Shown here: positions 1 through 12,300 of the stretch, piece by piece
Layout: the number at the start of each line of letters is the position of its first letter
How positions within the stretch are numbered: position 1 is the stretch's first letter
Assembly (NCBI GenBank): GCA_019973155.2
Contig: BPQB01000121.1
Location: 1 to 64,000 of the forward strand
DNA length: 64,000 bases
Reading direction: 5' to 3'
Origin: Phanerochaete sordida
Taxonomy: Eukaryota; Basidiomycota; Agaricomycetes; Polyporales; Phanerochaetaceae
Translations under genes and position numbers: made by a program
The notes under the pieces: model-generated
Databases searched by the model: none
The model's input: the letters and a program-made list of their open reading frames with translations, nothing else
What the model was told of the DNA's origin: nothing

Positions 1-110
1 TAAAACCCTAAAACCCTAAAACCCTAAAACCCTAAAACCCTAAAACCCTAAAACCCTAAAACCCTAAAACCCTAAAACCCTAAAACCCTAAAACCCTAAA
101 ACCCTAAAAC
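1..110. repeat. Telomere repeat array, (CCCTAAAA)n
   Basis: The first 110 bases are an uninterrupted run of the octamer CCCTAAAA, about 13.8 copies, so the chromosome end lies to the left and the G-rich strand reads TTTTAGGG outward. Every copy has four A residues, so this is not sequencing slippage of the hexamer TTAGGG usual in fungi. The array ends with TAAAAC at 105-110. Confidence 0.97.
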
Positions 111-114
111 GTTT

Positions 115-1050
115 TACACTGCCTTCCACCTCTTTGTTGTCTCTGTCTACTTCTTCTCGCTCTTTTGCGCCTCTTTCCACTTCTCCTCACTCTTTGCAAC
201 CTCTTTCCACCTCTCTTCTGCTCCTTTCTACCTTTTTTCGCCTCTTTCCACCTCTTTCCAACTCTTTTTCACTTCTCCCCACCTCTTTGTTGTCTCTTTC
301 CACTACTCTTCACCTCTTGCAACTCTTTCTCTTCACTTCTTTCCATCTATTTCCACTGCCCTTGCCACCGTCCACCTTCTTCCACCTCCTTTCACCTCCT
401 TTTACACTTCTTTCCATCTCTTTGTTGTCTTCTTCTGCCTATTTCCACCTCCCTCGCCACTGTCTGCCCCCCTACACCTGTTTCCAATTCTTTTTCACTT
501 CTCTTTACCTCTTGTTTATCTTCTTCCACTACTCCTCATTTTTTGCCACTCCTTTTTTTTTCATTTCTTTCCATCTCTTTCCACTGCCCTTGCCACTGTC
601 TGCCTCTTTCTGCCTGCTTTCACCTCCTTTCACATTTCTTTCCGTCTTTTCTTTTGCCACCTTCCACCTTTTTCCACCTCCTTCGCCATTATTTGCCTTT
701 TTCCGCATCCTTATACCTTTTTCCGTCTCTTTTTTGCTGCTTTCCATCTCTTTGTTGTTGCTTTCACCTACTTCACCTGCTGTTTCTTCTAATGCTCACC
801 AACATCCATTATGCTCGGGTTTTAGCACATCTTTTTACTATTCCCCTCTTTTCTTTTCACTGTCCTGCTGTAAACTCCACTCACTTCCGCTATTGCAACT
901 TCTCATTACTGGCAATCGAGCCTTACAACATTTTTTTTCTTCCCTCTTTTCTGTTTCCTGTTCTGCTGTTGACTCTATTCACTTCCACCGTTTTATGTTA
1001 CCACAATTTCTGTTTCCGTCCACCAGCACACGGGTTTTGCACTATTAACC
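115..1050. repeat. Subtelomeric pyrimidine-rich degenerate repeat
   Basis: The plus strand is almost entirely C and T here, made of diverged copies of short units such as TTTCCACCTCTTT. A longer unit with TTTCCACTGCCCTTGCCAC recurs near 350, 455 and 590, and a unit of roughly 107 bp recurs across 840-1010. Long open frames on the plus strand are a consequence of the composition (Ser/Leu/Phe/Pro only, no domain) and are not called as genes. The C-rich strand bias continues that of the telomere. Confidence 0.8.
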
Positions 1051-1393
1051 ACCACATCTGGGCTTTCACAGCCTTTACCTATTTCAGTTCTATTGAACTG
1101 TTCACTGTCGGGGTTTTGGTAAGCTCGATCTTCCACAGCGGCACTGGGGGGGGGGGGATATATTCGGGTTCGCTAAATACTTAACAAACTTGGCACTGTG
1201 TCTCTGAACTGAAAACAAAACTAAACAACACCAACACTACACACTTGGCTTGTGATGAGCTGTGTTCTGTGTGTTGAATGCCAGTGACATCCACTCTTGC
1301 GCTGCTGACCTCAAAATATGCTGAAGTAGTTAAATCCATGGTTTGAGAACGTATATTTGTACATGCAGTTTCTTGTGCGCCACTTGTTCCATC
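1051..1393. other. Intergenic between subtelomere and ATG7 3' end
   Basis: The pyrimidine bias fades and the sequence becomes ordinary. It contains a G homopolymer of about a dozen bases near 1147-1158. No gene seen; it would contain the 3' UTR of the minus-strand ATG7. Confidence 0.6.
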
Positions 1394-3934
1394 TTACATG
1401 TCATCATCCTCTTCATCCACCCACTCAACATCACCTATTGCCTCCTCACCCTCCCGGTACAGCTCGTCCAGCCCACTGAGCTTCTCCAAGAAGCCAGTTT
1501 CATCACATGCACTGCGCACCAGGGCCCATGCATCACGCTCGTAGGCCTCCAAGACCGCATCGCCACATCCCGTGCAGCGCGAGAAGGCTGCGCCCTTGAG
1601 GGGCACAGTGCGGAACTCGGCAAGGTAGCCCCGCAGCTGATGCGGCACGAGCCCAAGGACGCTGCCGGAGGCGTGTGGGTCGGGCAGCTGGCCGTTCTTT
1701 GGAGGCGCCGGCGCCGGTGCGTTGACCCTGCAGCGGAAATAAGCACGCGCACTGATCAAGTTAGAGGTGGCGTACCCGTCGGGATGCTGCAGTAGCGCAG
1801 CGAGAAGTTCAACGGCGGATGACGACGCGATCGACGCGAGGCCCGGGCGTGTCACTGTGCACATCTGATCGAGAGTCCGGTCCGTCAGGCTCTGGGGATG
1901 ACATATTCAGCGAGCCATCGCGCGCGCGAGAGAGGGGGAACGTACATCAGCGGGGGCGACGATGTCGTTGCAGTAGTAGCAGCCGAGCCGATCGCCCTTC
2001 GCGAGCTCCTTGCGCACGCCGTGGCGCATGACGAGGAACGTGTCGAAGCCGAGCGCGGCGTTCATGACGATCTGTAGAATGTCGTCAGCGTTCGCGGCGG
2101 CATGAATGCATGTTCGCGCGTACCTTGCCTTTCGCCGCGCCCATGACCGTTGGCAGCCAGCGACTCTCGCGTGAGTCCATGAGCAGGAAGATGACGTCGT
2201 GGCTGTCGACAAGCTGTTCGAGCAGCGCGACGTCCTTCTTTGTTTGCTCTATCGAGGCGGTCGGGATCGGATGTCCGGGCATCGGGATACTGAGACTATG
2301 TCCTGTCGCGTTCTATCGGTTCGCCGTAGGTCAGGAGTGCGGAACGGAAGGGCGGGTGTAACGTACGACGCCGGGGAATATCTTCTTGAGGTTCTCCGCC
2401 GCGCACTCGGCCTTGGGCTTGCCGCCGTCCAGGCAGTCCTCGAACGTGAAGAGCGGCTGGCGGACGGGGTTCGAGAACGAGACGCGGGCGCTGTCGACGA
2501 ATGTGATCGTGCGGACGCCCCAAGCCTACAGGGAAGTGAGTCGGGATGCAGGGAAGAAAGCGAGCGCACGCACCATGAGCCCCCGCGCGACGTAGCAGCC
2601 TAGCGTTCCCGCCCCCAGCAGCAAGCACCGTGTCTTGGACACGCGTTCGAGGTCGAGCTCCGGAAGGATGCGCCAGCGCATGAGTTTCAAGTTGAGGTCG
2701 ACGGCCTGTTCCGCGAGCCTACACACGCCATTTGTTAGTCGACGGCAGCGCGAGGAACCACGACACGCACCTCTTCGGGTCCATCGTCGGTGCGAGGTCT
2801 GCCATGCGCGGCGCGAGCTTGCCCTGCGGGTTCTTCTCCCAGCCCACCGCGCTCGGTCGCGCGCCGGTGTCCTGGGCAGACGACAGGCCCTTGACGATCC
2901 CGACGCGGCTGCGCGCGGCGTCGCGCCAGCAGAGGACGCGGAGGCCGGCGGCGTCGGAGAAGAGCGACGGGTGGCGGTGCGAGAGGTATGCGAGAAGGTT
3001 GCGGAGCGGCCAGCCGGGGTTGCTGGGTGCGCCGGAGGGGTCGACGAAGCCGACGAGGCGCTGTGGGACGCGTGAGCATGTAAGGTGATAGTAACGGAAA
3101 CAAGGGCGTACGTGTTCTGGCGGGACGCCTTCGAAGAACGTTTGCAGTTCCTCTATGGGCGCGAGCTCGGGCGTGGCGGACGACGTTCGGACGAGGAAGA
3201 AGGGGCGCGCCTGGGCGTGAAGCGCGTCGTGGACGGCGGAGATCTGCAGAGGGCATGAGTGCTGCGCGTGACTGCGAGTGAGATAGTACGCACCGTCTCG
3301 GGGGACAGCGCCTCGGACGCGCTCTGCCAGTCGCCGCCTGCTTCCCATGCGGGTTTGGCGACGAACGCGGGGAAGGCGAACCAGTAGTAGTACCGGTACT
3401 TCTTGAGGTCGGCAAAGGTGATGAGAAGGAACTTGGTGAGTTTCGCGGTTGAGCCGGCTAGAATGCTTTTCCAAATCTACGCGGGAGGTGTAGTCAGCGA
3501 CGCGTCGTAGAGGGCCGAGTATGCGCATATAGCCAGCGTACGGCGACGTACCTCGTCCGAGAGCTCGTTGAACAGCGCAGTCTTGTCTGCGGCTTTGAAC
3601 TCTTCGATGGTATTGTAGTTCTTGAGTAGTCCAGTCACAGGTACGGCGTATTTGGGTACCCTGCCGTTATCGTTAGTAATCAGAGGCGAGAGATGGACAT
3701 TGGGACGCACTGGGGATCCTCGCTGAACGCATCGCCGGCCAACGTGAGCGCAGATGGCATCGCAATCTCCTGGCCCGACTCTCTGTCGGCGATGCTTCGC
3801 CCGGGGGCATACGATCCAGTGACAGGAATGAAGTCGTCGGAGAGCTTGAGCACATCGATCTTCATGTTGTTGAGCGCATGCCAGAAGGCGGGCTCGACGA
3901 GCGAGGAGAACGGTTGAAACTGGATGATGGTCAT
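1394..3934 (-). CDS. ATG7: Autophagy E1-like activating enzyme Atg7
   Basis: Atg7 is the E1-like enzyme that activates Atg8 and Atg12 in autophagosome formation. The gene is on the minus strand with several short introns. Visible in order are the N-terminal domain ([13 protein letters not shown]), the block [17 protein letters not shown] leading into the nucleotide-binding glycine motif [16 protein letters not shown] (about 2590-2700), [33 protein letters not shown], the segment [14 protein letters not shown] near 1950, and the C-terminal Atg8-binding part [20 protein letters not shown] with CTGC, ending in an acidic tail. I chose the ATG at 3934 because family members start just before this N-terminal motif; an in-frame ATG at 4039 would add 35 residues. 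The protein looks complete. Confidence 0.93.
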
Positions 3935-4465
3935 CGCGGGGTCGTCGCTGGCATGAAGGGGTACCGTGAGGGTAGAGAGTAAGAAGTCGCGCGCTCGCGA
4001 GAGCGCAGATGGGTCAGGCAGGGAACGCAGGAAAGACATTCACGGGGCTGGACAGCGATTAGACGAGCGATACATGTCAATGAGTATACACGCACCTGCT
4101 ACTTGCGGTCGAGATTTGCATGGACGTTGTCTAATGGGTCTACTGCTAGTAGGAGTGGGTGGACGAGAGTAGAGTGCGCATCGCTCCGCGAAGAGAACGA
4201 AGAGCTGCACGGGCAGCATTCGCAGACTTCAAAACCGCGAAAGTCCTGTTCGCTTGTGCAGATATGATGATTCCCTTACGCCTGAAGCCGTTCGCGCTGA
4301 GGCCACGAAGCTAGGAGATGCAAGCTCGCACCATTCGCGATAGAAGTATCGCTGGCAGCGTTCGAAGATCGACGTACGAAGTGGACGTGCGCCACGCGCG
4401 TCCCAAAGTCTGACGTCCGCGTCTGGGACACGCCCCGCGCTTAGCAGCCGAGGTCGATCTCAGCC
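3935..4465. promoter_or_regulatory. Divergent promoter region ATG7 / BTB gene
   Basis: About 430-530 bases separate the ATG7 start from the start of the plus-strand BTB gene, so the two genes share an upstream region. No clear TATA box or named operator was recognised. The 35-codon stretch next to ATG7 (3935-4039) is open in frame and may be coding. Confidence 0.5.
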
Positions 4466-5471
4466 ATGGCCAACGACGTCCCCGCCTCCTCTACCCCTAA
4501 CCACGGCGACGACGCGCCTGCATCGTCCTTTCCATCTCAATTCTGGTTCGAAGATGGGTCCGTCATCGTCGCCCTCGCCAAAGAGCGCTTCAAGCTGCAC
4601 AGGTCGCTCCTCAGCCGGCACTCCGTGCTCTTCCAGTCGCTGCCCTCGACGATGAGCGGAGATGTACCGACCGTGGAGATTCCAAGCGAGCTGGCAAACG
4701 CACAAGACTTCACCGCGTTGCTGAGGCACCTATACCACGACGTGTACGTCTTCCTACTCATAAACCCCACGTTCTAGTCTCATGTCTGGATCTCGTCCAC
4801 TGCATCATCGCGCGCCCACAAGCCCAATAGACTCTGCCCCGCTGCCTGCAACGTCGTCTTTGCTGCGGGTAACATCGGACAAAGCGCTTAAGTTCCCGGC
4901 CATCCATGCCGTGGCCCGCGAACGCTTCGCTGCGCTCGTCGGGCCTGCACCAGGTGTGGCGAACTTCGTCGCGCTCGAGGATCCCGAGGAGGCTCTGGGT
5001 CTCGCAGTCGAGCACGACATGCCCTCTGTACGCGTCTGAATGCACGCGGCGCGGTAGTTTTCTGACAGCCAGCAGGTGCAGAAAGCGCTATATTACAGCG
5101 TCGCGACGACCGCGCACTTCGAGCCGGACTCGGTCCATCCCTCATTGCCTGCAGCGGTCACCGCGCGCTGCGCGGCCCTGCAGGAACAGCTCATCGCGCA
5201 CTTCACACCCATCCTCTTCACTGTCGCGACCGCAGGTCACATGGCATGCACGGACGTCTTCGCCGAGACCTGGATGCCCGACGTCATCGCTCCCGCTCTC
5301 GCCGATAACGGGCTGTGCCGCCCCGTCGAGACCCTGCGGCGGATACAGAACGTACCCTGGGAAGACAAGGGTATATGTGCTGAATGCTGCGCAGCGAAAC
5401 GAGAGGAGTGGGACGAGGAGATCAGGAGCGTGTGGGACAAGGTAGACGGCTGGTTGGGAATCTCAGTATAA
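4466..5471 (+). CDS. BTB/POZ domain protein
   Basis: The first exon encodes a BTB/POZ fold: FWFEDGSVIVALAKERFKLH, then RSLLSRHSVLFQSLPS and a region ending LLRHLYHDVY. Later exons give SSLLRVTSDKALKFPAIHA and KALYYSVATTAHFEPDS, then a cysteine motif CAECC near the C-terminus and a stop at 5469-5471. Such proteins are common in expanded families in basidiomycetes; BTB domains mediate dimerisation and often link to cullin-3 ligases, but no partner domain is visible, so the role is unknown. Introns lie near 4741-4785 and 5030-5075; their exact borders are inferred from reading-frame continuity. Confidence 0.8.
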
Positions 5472-5876
5472 CCAAGGTGCGCCCCCTGCTCTGTCTACGT
5501 CCTGCAACGGCTGCTGACTTGCACACCCAGATAACGAGACTACATGTATAGTAGATTACGCGGCTCAAGATGTACCCGGGCAATTCGAACGATTATCAGC
5601 TCGACGCGCCCTTCCATTTCACTACAAATACCACCATGCTTTCTGCGTGTCTGCTTGTCCTTCCGACTCGCCGTCAAGCATACTCCTGCACGAGCACACG
5701 CGTGCAAAGCCGGACGCCTCCCTCGCTGTGCGAATTTCGGCCTTCGTGTGTGCATAATATACCCTGCAGGCGCAAGTATGCCCATGGAAGCAGACAATAC
5801 CGTGCTTAGGCAGAGTCCCGCGCACCAAGATTCGTCACGTCGACTCCCTTCGCTACGCGTCCCACGTGGCGGACAG
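5472..5876. other. Intergenic, nothing recognised
   Basis: Between the BTB gene and the next promoter I see no conserved protein, repeat or RNA. Open frames here lack family resemblance. Confidence 0.5.
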
Positions 5877-5883
5877 TATAAAT
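5877..5883 (+). promoter_or_regulatory. TATA box (TATAAAT)
   Basis: TATAAAT lies about 94 bases before the ATG at 5977 on the same strand, a plausible core promoter for the family protein gene downstream. Confidence 0.55.
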
Positions 5884-5976
5884 GAGACGCGTGCCGTAGA
5901 CGCGCAGTTCAAAGCCCTGCTCGCTACCACCACACTCAACCACAGCCCCTCCCCGACGCGTCGTCGCCCAATAAGA

Positions 5977-6935
5977 ATGCCGCCCAAACGCAAAGCAGCA
6001 GGTGAGTCCAGCTATCCGGTGCGTGTATGTCGCTTGGGCGTATCTCAACGCCTCTCGTCCTGCTAGTCTCCAAGACGAACGCGTCGTCGGCCGCGACAAA
6101 GAAGGCGAAGACCGCGGCGGCTCCAGCCCCGAAGGCATCGAAAGCCGCTGCGAAGACGACCACGCGGGACGCGACCGATTCCGGGCTGCCCAGCGAAAAC
6201 GACGCGTCTAGCGACGAAAATGAGGCCTCTGACGCGCCGTGTCCCACGTGCGGCAAGACAGGCCTCATCGGCTCTACTTCCCAAGCACCTGTCACACCCG
6301 CTGCCACTACCACCACCGACTTCGCCGGGAACTTCGCCTGGTTCAACTCCGACGACCGCGACCTCGCGTCGCTGCGTCCATCCAAAAAGCTCACCTCCGC
6401 GGAGTGGGCGAAGATCCACGCCAGCCTCACGCAGCGGCTCGCGGCATCTCCGTCGCACCGCGCGACGTTCGCGCTCAAGCTCGGCTACCGCGGGAAGCGC
6501 ACGTACCTGCGCGGCGCCGACGCCCGCGGCGAGAGCCTCGCGGATCGCGTGCTCGCGGCGCGTGGCGCGGAGATCGTCGGCGGGTACGCTGGCGACATCT
6601 CGCTTGACGAGGAGGCGCCGGCGTACTACCCGCACGACGCTGATCTGTCCTGCGTCCCCGGCTTCGAGGCCCGCCTCGCGGTCTCTCCGCGCATGGGCGT
6701 CCGCGGACAGGGTGTCTTCAAGATGCACCGCGTGTGGGCCGACGAGCGGGATCCCAGCAAGGAGCTCTTCGAAGGCTTCTGGGACCTGACTGTCTCCGCG
6801 GACAATAACCACACCAAGGGGAGGTACGGCATGGAGGACGACGAAGAGGGCGCTGGGGCCCTCTTCTGGGCTGTCAGGCATGTTGGTGGGGAAGAGGAGC
6901 AGGAGGACAGTGAAGACGAGTCGTGCTTTTATTAG
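5977..6935 (+). CDS. Hypothetical protein, MPPKRKAA family (paralogue 1)
   Basis: Exon 1 is only 25 nt (MPPKRKAA plus one base); an intron at 6002-6066 joins it to one long exon, giving 297 residues. After a basic Ala/Lys/Thr-rich segment resembling a nuclear localisation signal comes a CPTCGKTG cysteine knuckle, then a globular C-terminal half with FAWFNSDDRDLASLRPS, FKMHRVWADERDPSKELFEG and FWDLTV. The same start and the LFEGFW block recur in the 869-residue protein at 39163-41819, so the two are paralogues. No catalytic motif is recognised; the basic start suggests a nuclear protein. Confidence 0.85.
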
Positions 6936-7229
6936 TTCGGGCCTTGCGGCCGTTCTCTGTATGTCTTTCCCCGTGTGTACGAATTTCAGAGCTTCGAGGT
7001 TCGGGCGCTTTGCGGTGTTCGGGGTCGGTGAACCCCGCCGAATGACCGAAATGGCAAGCCCCGCTCGCTGTGCGCTTAAACTCTTACCTCCCGCCTTCAT
7101 CACCACCGACGACGAGCACGTCATATACCTCCCCCTCCCTTCTCTCTTTCCGTTTTTCTCCACCACGTCCTCTGTATCCTTACCTTTTCCTCCACGCAAC
7201 GTCAGGCGTGTGCCAGCAAGCCGCGCGCC

Positions 7230-8849
7230 ATGTACGCACAGTCGTCGCGCCCGCAGTCCATGGCAGACCCAGAATATAGGCCGTCACGCGAATTTGCGCG
7301 AGATCCACGCCAATACTCGCCCTCACGGCGGTCACAGTCGCGGTTACGAGGGCCACCTGACGACATGCCGTCGCAGCAGTACGACTATAACGCAGGGCCT
7401 GGCTCGCTTTCACCGGACGGCGACGACTTTTACGCTGGCTCGCAGGCCAACTTCAACGAACCACCCGTCCTCCAATCACAGTCCGTTCGCTCGTCCTCGC
7501 CCGTAGGGCCCCAGCCCATCCTTGATCACTCCCACCTACGGCCGGGCAAGCAGGCCGCGCTGCTTTCCCATGAGCAGACTCTCGAGCTCTATCGCGCAAA
7601 TGCGAAGAAAACCTCCGACCCCGACCTCCAGTTCGAGTTCGCCGTCTTCATGATCGACGCCTCGAAGACGATGCCCATCCCCGCGCTGACGCCAGGGAAC
7701 GTCATGGAGGTCGAGAAGGCGGTCGAGAAGCGCGAGGAGCTCATCCGCGAGGCGATGGCCCTCCTGAAGCGCAACGCGGACCGCGGACACATGCCCTCGC
7801 AGTACTTCCTCGCTGACTGCTACGCGAACGGCATCGGCACGCACAAGAACCGCCAGGACTTCGACCGCGCCTACCCGCTCTTCGTCCTCGCCGCCAAGCA
7901 CGGTCACCCCGACGCCTCCTACCGCGCTGGCACCTGCTGCGAGAATGGGTGGGGCTGCCGCCGCGAGAGTGCCAAGGCCCTGCAGTTCTACCGCAAAGCC
8001 GCCGCCGCACTCCATCCTGGTGCGATGTACCGCCTAGGCATTGCCGAGCTCAACGGCGAGCTGAGCCTCTCGAAGAACCCGAAAGAGGGCGTCAAGTGGC
8101 TGAAACGGTCCGCGGAGCACGCCACGGCGGAGTTCCCGCACGCGTTGCACGAGCTCGCCCTGTTGCACGAGCGCGGTATCGACAACGTGCTATTCGTCGA
8201 CTACGAATACGCGGCGGAGCTGCTCGCACAGGCGGCGGAGCTGGGTTACGCACCAAGCGCGTACCGGTTGGGAGAGTGCTACGAGTACGGGAAGATGGGC
8301 TGTCCGCAGGATCCGGCGTTGTCCATCCACTACTACGTGCGTGGCCCATCCATTTTCGTGCGTGCTGCTGACTCAGAGAACCGCCCCTCCTGTTGTCGTT
8401 GCAGAATATTGCTGCACAACAGAACCACCGGGACGCCTGTTTCGCGCTAACAGCGTGGTATCTCGTCGGCTCGCCGGGGGTGCTACCGCAGTCCGACACG
8501 GAAGCGTTTTTGTGGGCGAAGAAGGCCGCGGAGTCAGGGCTCGTCAAGGCAATGTACGCCGTCGGGTACTTCCTTGAGGTCGGCATCGGCACAGACCCCA
8601 ATCTCCCCGAGTGCGTATCCGCTCGGTGTCCGTCGCCACGCCACTCACTGTCTCCTGTGCAGGGCGATCAAGTGGTACCGTCGCGCGTCTGAGCTGGGTG
8701 ACAAGCGTGCGACACAGCGGCTAAAGAGCTCAAACCCCGTTGAGCGTGCGCCGGGCGGGCCTGGCGCTGTCCTGCACCGCGACAGTACAGCCAGCGACGA
8801 CGGCGGGAAGGGGCCGAAGGACAAAGACAAGGACTGCGTGATCATGTAG
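7230..8849 (+). CDS. SKT5: Chitin synthase activator Skt5/Chs4 (Sel1 repeats, CaaX)
   Basis: In yeast Skt5/Chs4 recruits and activates chitin synthase III at the bud neck membrane. Three exons (7230-8336, 8405-8610, 8663-8849) give 499 residues. The first 130 are polar and disordered. Then come tandem Sel1-like repeats, for example SQYFLADCYANGIGTHKNRQ, YRAGTCCENGWGCRRESAKA and SAYRLGECYEYGKMGCPQDP, through the last exon WYRRASELGDKRA. The protein ends CVIM, a CaaX prenylation box that matches the known prenylation of Chs4. Stop at 8847-8849. Complete and convincing. Confidence 0.92.
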
Positions 8850-9383
8850 ACGCGCTCCGCGCGCTGTCGATGCGTTGTGGCCGCGCACGCAGGGCGCAGT
8901 CCCGGGTGGCGGTCGCCGCGGCTACTCGCGCTGCGCGGGAGGCCGAGGATGAGCGGACGAGATACCTCTGGCCCGACAGGGCACATTACCAGCTTTCATG
9001 GACACGGACATTTGAGTGCATATACGGATCGCGTTGTAGACTACAGCAGCCGTAATGGATGATCATGCATGCTTCCGCCTCGCGGTTCGCACATCGTCTG
9101 GCCCTATCTTCGCCGCGACGCCACCTCTGCTGGTCAGGTCCTAGGCCGTCTGGTGAATGTCGATCAAGCACAAAAAAAAGAGCTGGGCTACTGGAGGGTA
9201 GCCTTTCTGGATGTCTGAACACTCGACGCCGCTCCGAAAGCGACTGACTTAAGCTGATTTGCTAGGCGGAGAAGATGAAGGATCACATTAATCTATCTTA
9301 GTACAGCAAGAGTACAAACATCCAGAATCAATAAAGAGGACGGAATTATAACCAATTACTCGAGGCACAGGTATCAATTGTGG
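8850..9383. other. Convergent intergenic region SKT5 / WDR48
   Basis: The 3' ends of two convergent genes face each other here. The part 9240-9380 is noticeably A/T-richer than its surroundings, as expected for 3' UTR/polyadenylation sequence. No gene seen. Confidence 0.5.
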
Positions 9384-12300
9384 TTAGCCCTGGGCAGGTA
9401 CCGCCTGGACAGGCGGCGAATGAGGATGCTGGTCAGGGCGATGGAGCCCAGGAGACAGATGGTGATGTTCGACAATGTGCCCGGCGGCCGGGGCGAGGAT
9501 CTGTCCAGGCATAACTTTCCTGCGTCGATAGTACATGACGAGCTCGCCCGACTGCCGCCAGACGAACTGTCGCACGGACGCAAGCGTCATGTCGAGCGGG
9601 AGTACCGCTTCGTTGCAAAGGATCTCGAATTGATCCTCGGGCCTTATCCGGGGGTCGCTCTCCGTCCGTACGAGCTGTTTGCCAACCGAGGATAGCGAGC
9701 GGGCGTCCATCGACGATCTCGGGGTAGTGGTACGCGAGCCAGCGTTGCTGATCTTGTCGAGCTTGTCCTGCACCTGAATTGACCGTGAGCATTGACTCAA
9801 GAACTCGAATGGGACGGCTTACATGATGGGTAAGCTTTCGCACTCGCAAGAATCTGCTCGCCGTCAACTTCGACTGAGCCCTGGAAAGGCAAGTGCCTGG
9901 TCAGACAAGATACGTAGTAGTCGAGCATCTGACTCACGTGTTCAGCAGCTCCGGCAGCTGTTCTTCGTTCGGATCCTTGCTTCGATACGGCAGAAGCACG
10001 AAGCTGACTTTGATCGTCGGTATTGGTGGGATCTTGTTCACGAGCAGGTATTCGAGTAGCCAGAACGGCATGACCTCCTCCAGTGCCCGCGCGTCTTGGC
10101 CCGTACTCGCCACCTGCCCGCGATACAGCGTCGACCAGCCCGACGGACACTCTTCAGAGATTAGAATCGACGTCTGCGCGGGAATCGCGATTGACGGCGC
10201 CTCGCTGGACGATGGAGGGTTGAGCGGCGCAGCGAAGAGCGTTTGCAGCGGCGTTTTTGGAGGGGAATGCTGGAGAACATCCTGGCGCAGTACGTTAGGC
10301 TGACATACACCAGTATATGTTGGGTACGTACTGCAGGCGTCGCGGACTCAGGACCTTGATTCACACCAGGTGTCGTGGTACTTGGCGTTTCTGTAGCGCT
10401 TCTCTTTGGTGTCTTACCAAAGGCTTTGAGCCGCCCCATGAGTCCACCAGGCGTGCTCGGCGTGGTCGGGTCGTGCGGCTTGACAGGTGGTGCACCCCAG
10501 CTACCGAAATCGTCCGGTGATGGAGGGATAGGTACAGCTGGCGTGGCGGATACGCTAGGCCTCCGCCCGCGCAGCGAAAAGTAGTCGTTCTCGCGCGTTG
10601 CAGGAGACCCGTGGTCTATCGTCGCGGACCGGCGTGGCATAGGCGTGTTATCGTTGCTCAACGGAGACTGTGGGATGGGCGAGAGGGCAGTCGTCTCTCG
10701 AAGGGAAGTGTTGATCGGTATCATCGGCGGGATAAGGGGTGATGAGCGCGTGGAGGGCGTAACTCCAGGTGCCACTGCGGGGACCATGTTAGGGGACGTG
10801 ACGACGACCGAGTTCCTGGTTTGCGTCGGCGACCGTCGAGGGTCAGACGAAGACCGTGGCGGGGACCGTGGCTGCTCCGGTGATGGGCTACTGAGGTCGA
10901 TATGCATCGGTGCCGTGCTGCGGTGTAGTCTGTGATTATCCGCGACGCTGCTTTCGCGAACGCGTTTGGCGTTCGCGCGCTGCTGGTCACGTATGAAGTT
11001 AATGAACAGGTTTCGCAGAACCCATTTGCCGACGTTGACTAGACGATGCGTCAGCAATGCTGCCACGCTGCCCAGAGAGTGACTGGAGACTCACTGCGCG
11101 CCTCGTCAGTAAAATGTTTGTCATTGCTGAATCCAGCTTCGTCCGCGTAAATCTCCGCCTCGAAGCACCGCTCGCTGAGATGCACACTCAGCAGGCCTGT
11201 CTTGGTATCGACGCTTGCCCAGCTCGCGACCACCGCCTCGCCTTCGATGCGCTCCTTGACCGTCTCGAGTGCTTCGCGTGGACTCCGCTCCACGTCGCAC
11301 TGGCTTCCACGCGACGACGCTGTCGAGCCACAGAAGCTTGCCTCTGCGACGTCCTCGGCCGTGAACCGCCCGAGGCACACGCCGCGCACGATGTCCCACA
11401 CCGCGACTGCGCCCTCGGTGTCGACCGTCAGCGCGTGCACGCGGTCGTTGAGCAGCGCGCAGCGCACGAGGCCCTGCTCGCCGTGGATGATCTCGTCAGG
11501 GACGGCGTGCAGCGGCACGGCATCAGACGCCATCTCGCGGTCCTCAAACTCGGCGCGCGCGGTGCGGCGCGGGTGCAGCGTCTCCTCGGGGGCACGCGAG
11601 TGCAAGGTCATCGACTCCGCTTGGATCGGGCTCGTGCTGCGCGGGATGCCTGACGGGCCGTTCGCGGATGCGGTGCCGCCGGAGAAGACCGCCTGCAGCG
11701 GGCTGCGCACGAGCCGCGGCACGCTCATGACGCTCGCGGCGCTGTAAAGCGTCGCAACCTCGGGGTCCCTGCCGCGCCCGATGCCCCCGAACCCGGAGAA
11801 GCCCTCGTTCGGCGAGGTCAGCTTGATGAGGCTCTCGAACGGGAGGCCGTACCACGTTTCGTCGCCTTCGCGCTCGGCGTCGAGCTTGCTCGCGTTTGCG
11901 TCCGAGATCGAGAGTGACGACATGCGTTTCGATTTCGAGCGTGGAGTCGGGCTTGGGGAGTGCGATGGCGAGTGGAAGCGTGCCGCGCCCAGACTTGGGG
12001 ACGCCTGACGTTCTCGCGGGGAGTCCATCGGGCTCGCGGTTAGGTTGAGATTTTCGTCAGAGTTGCTACCGAGCATCATCGCGCGGACAGCCCGGCGTTG
12101 CGGAACGCGCCAGCGCCTGATGCTCGAGCTCCCACTCGCGGTCCAGAGCACGTTGTCATCCATCGCGACAATCTTGTTGATGCCATCCAGTGCCTTTGGC
12201 GCAGTCTTGTCGGACTCTTGCGCAAGAAGCACGCATTCGCCCTCTGAGATGTCCGTGCAACCTTCAACATCGACCTTACAAACCAGACCAGCGCGGTCGC

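Noticed and set aside
134..1184. Two long overlapping plus-strand open frames in the subtelomere
   Set aside because: They consist of Ser, Leu, Phe and Pro dictated by the pyrimidine-only strand, both frames are equally open, and no domain appears.
6063..7199. 378-codon minus-strand frame
   Set aside because: Shadow of the family protein on the plus strand, whose splicing, paralogue and start are supported.
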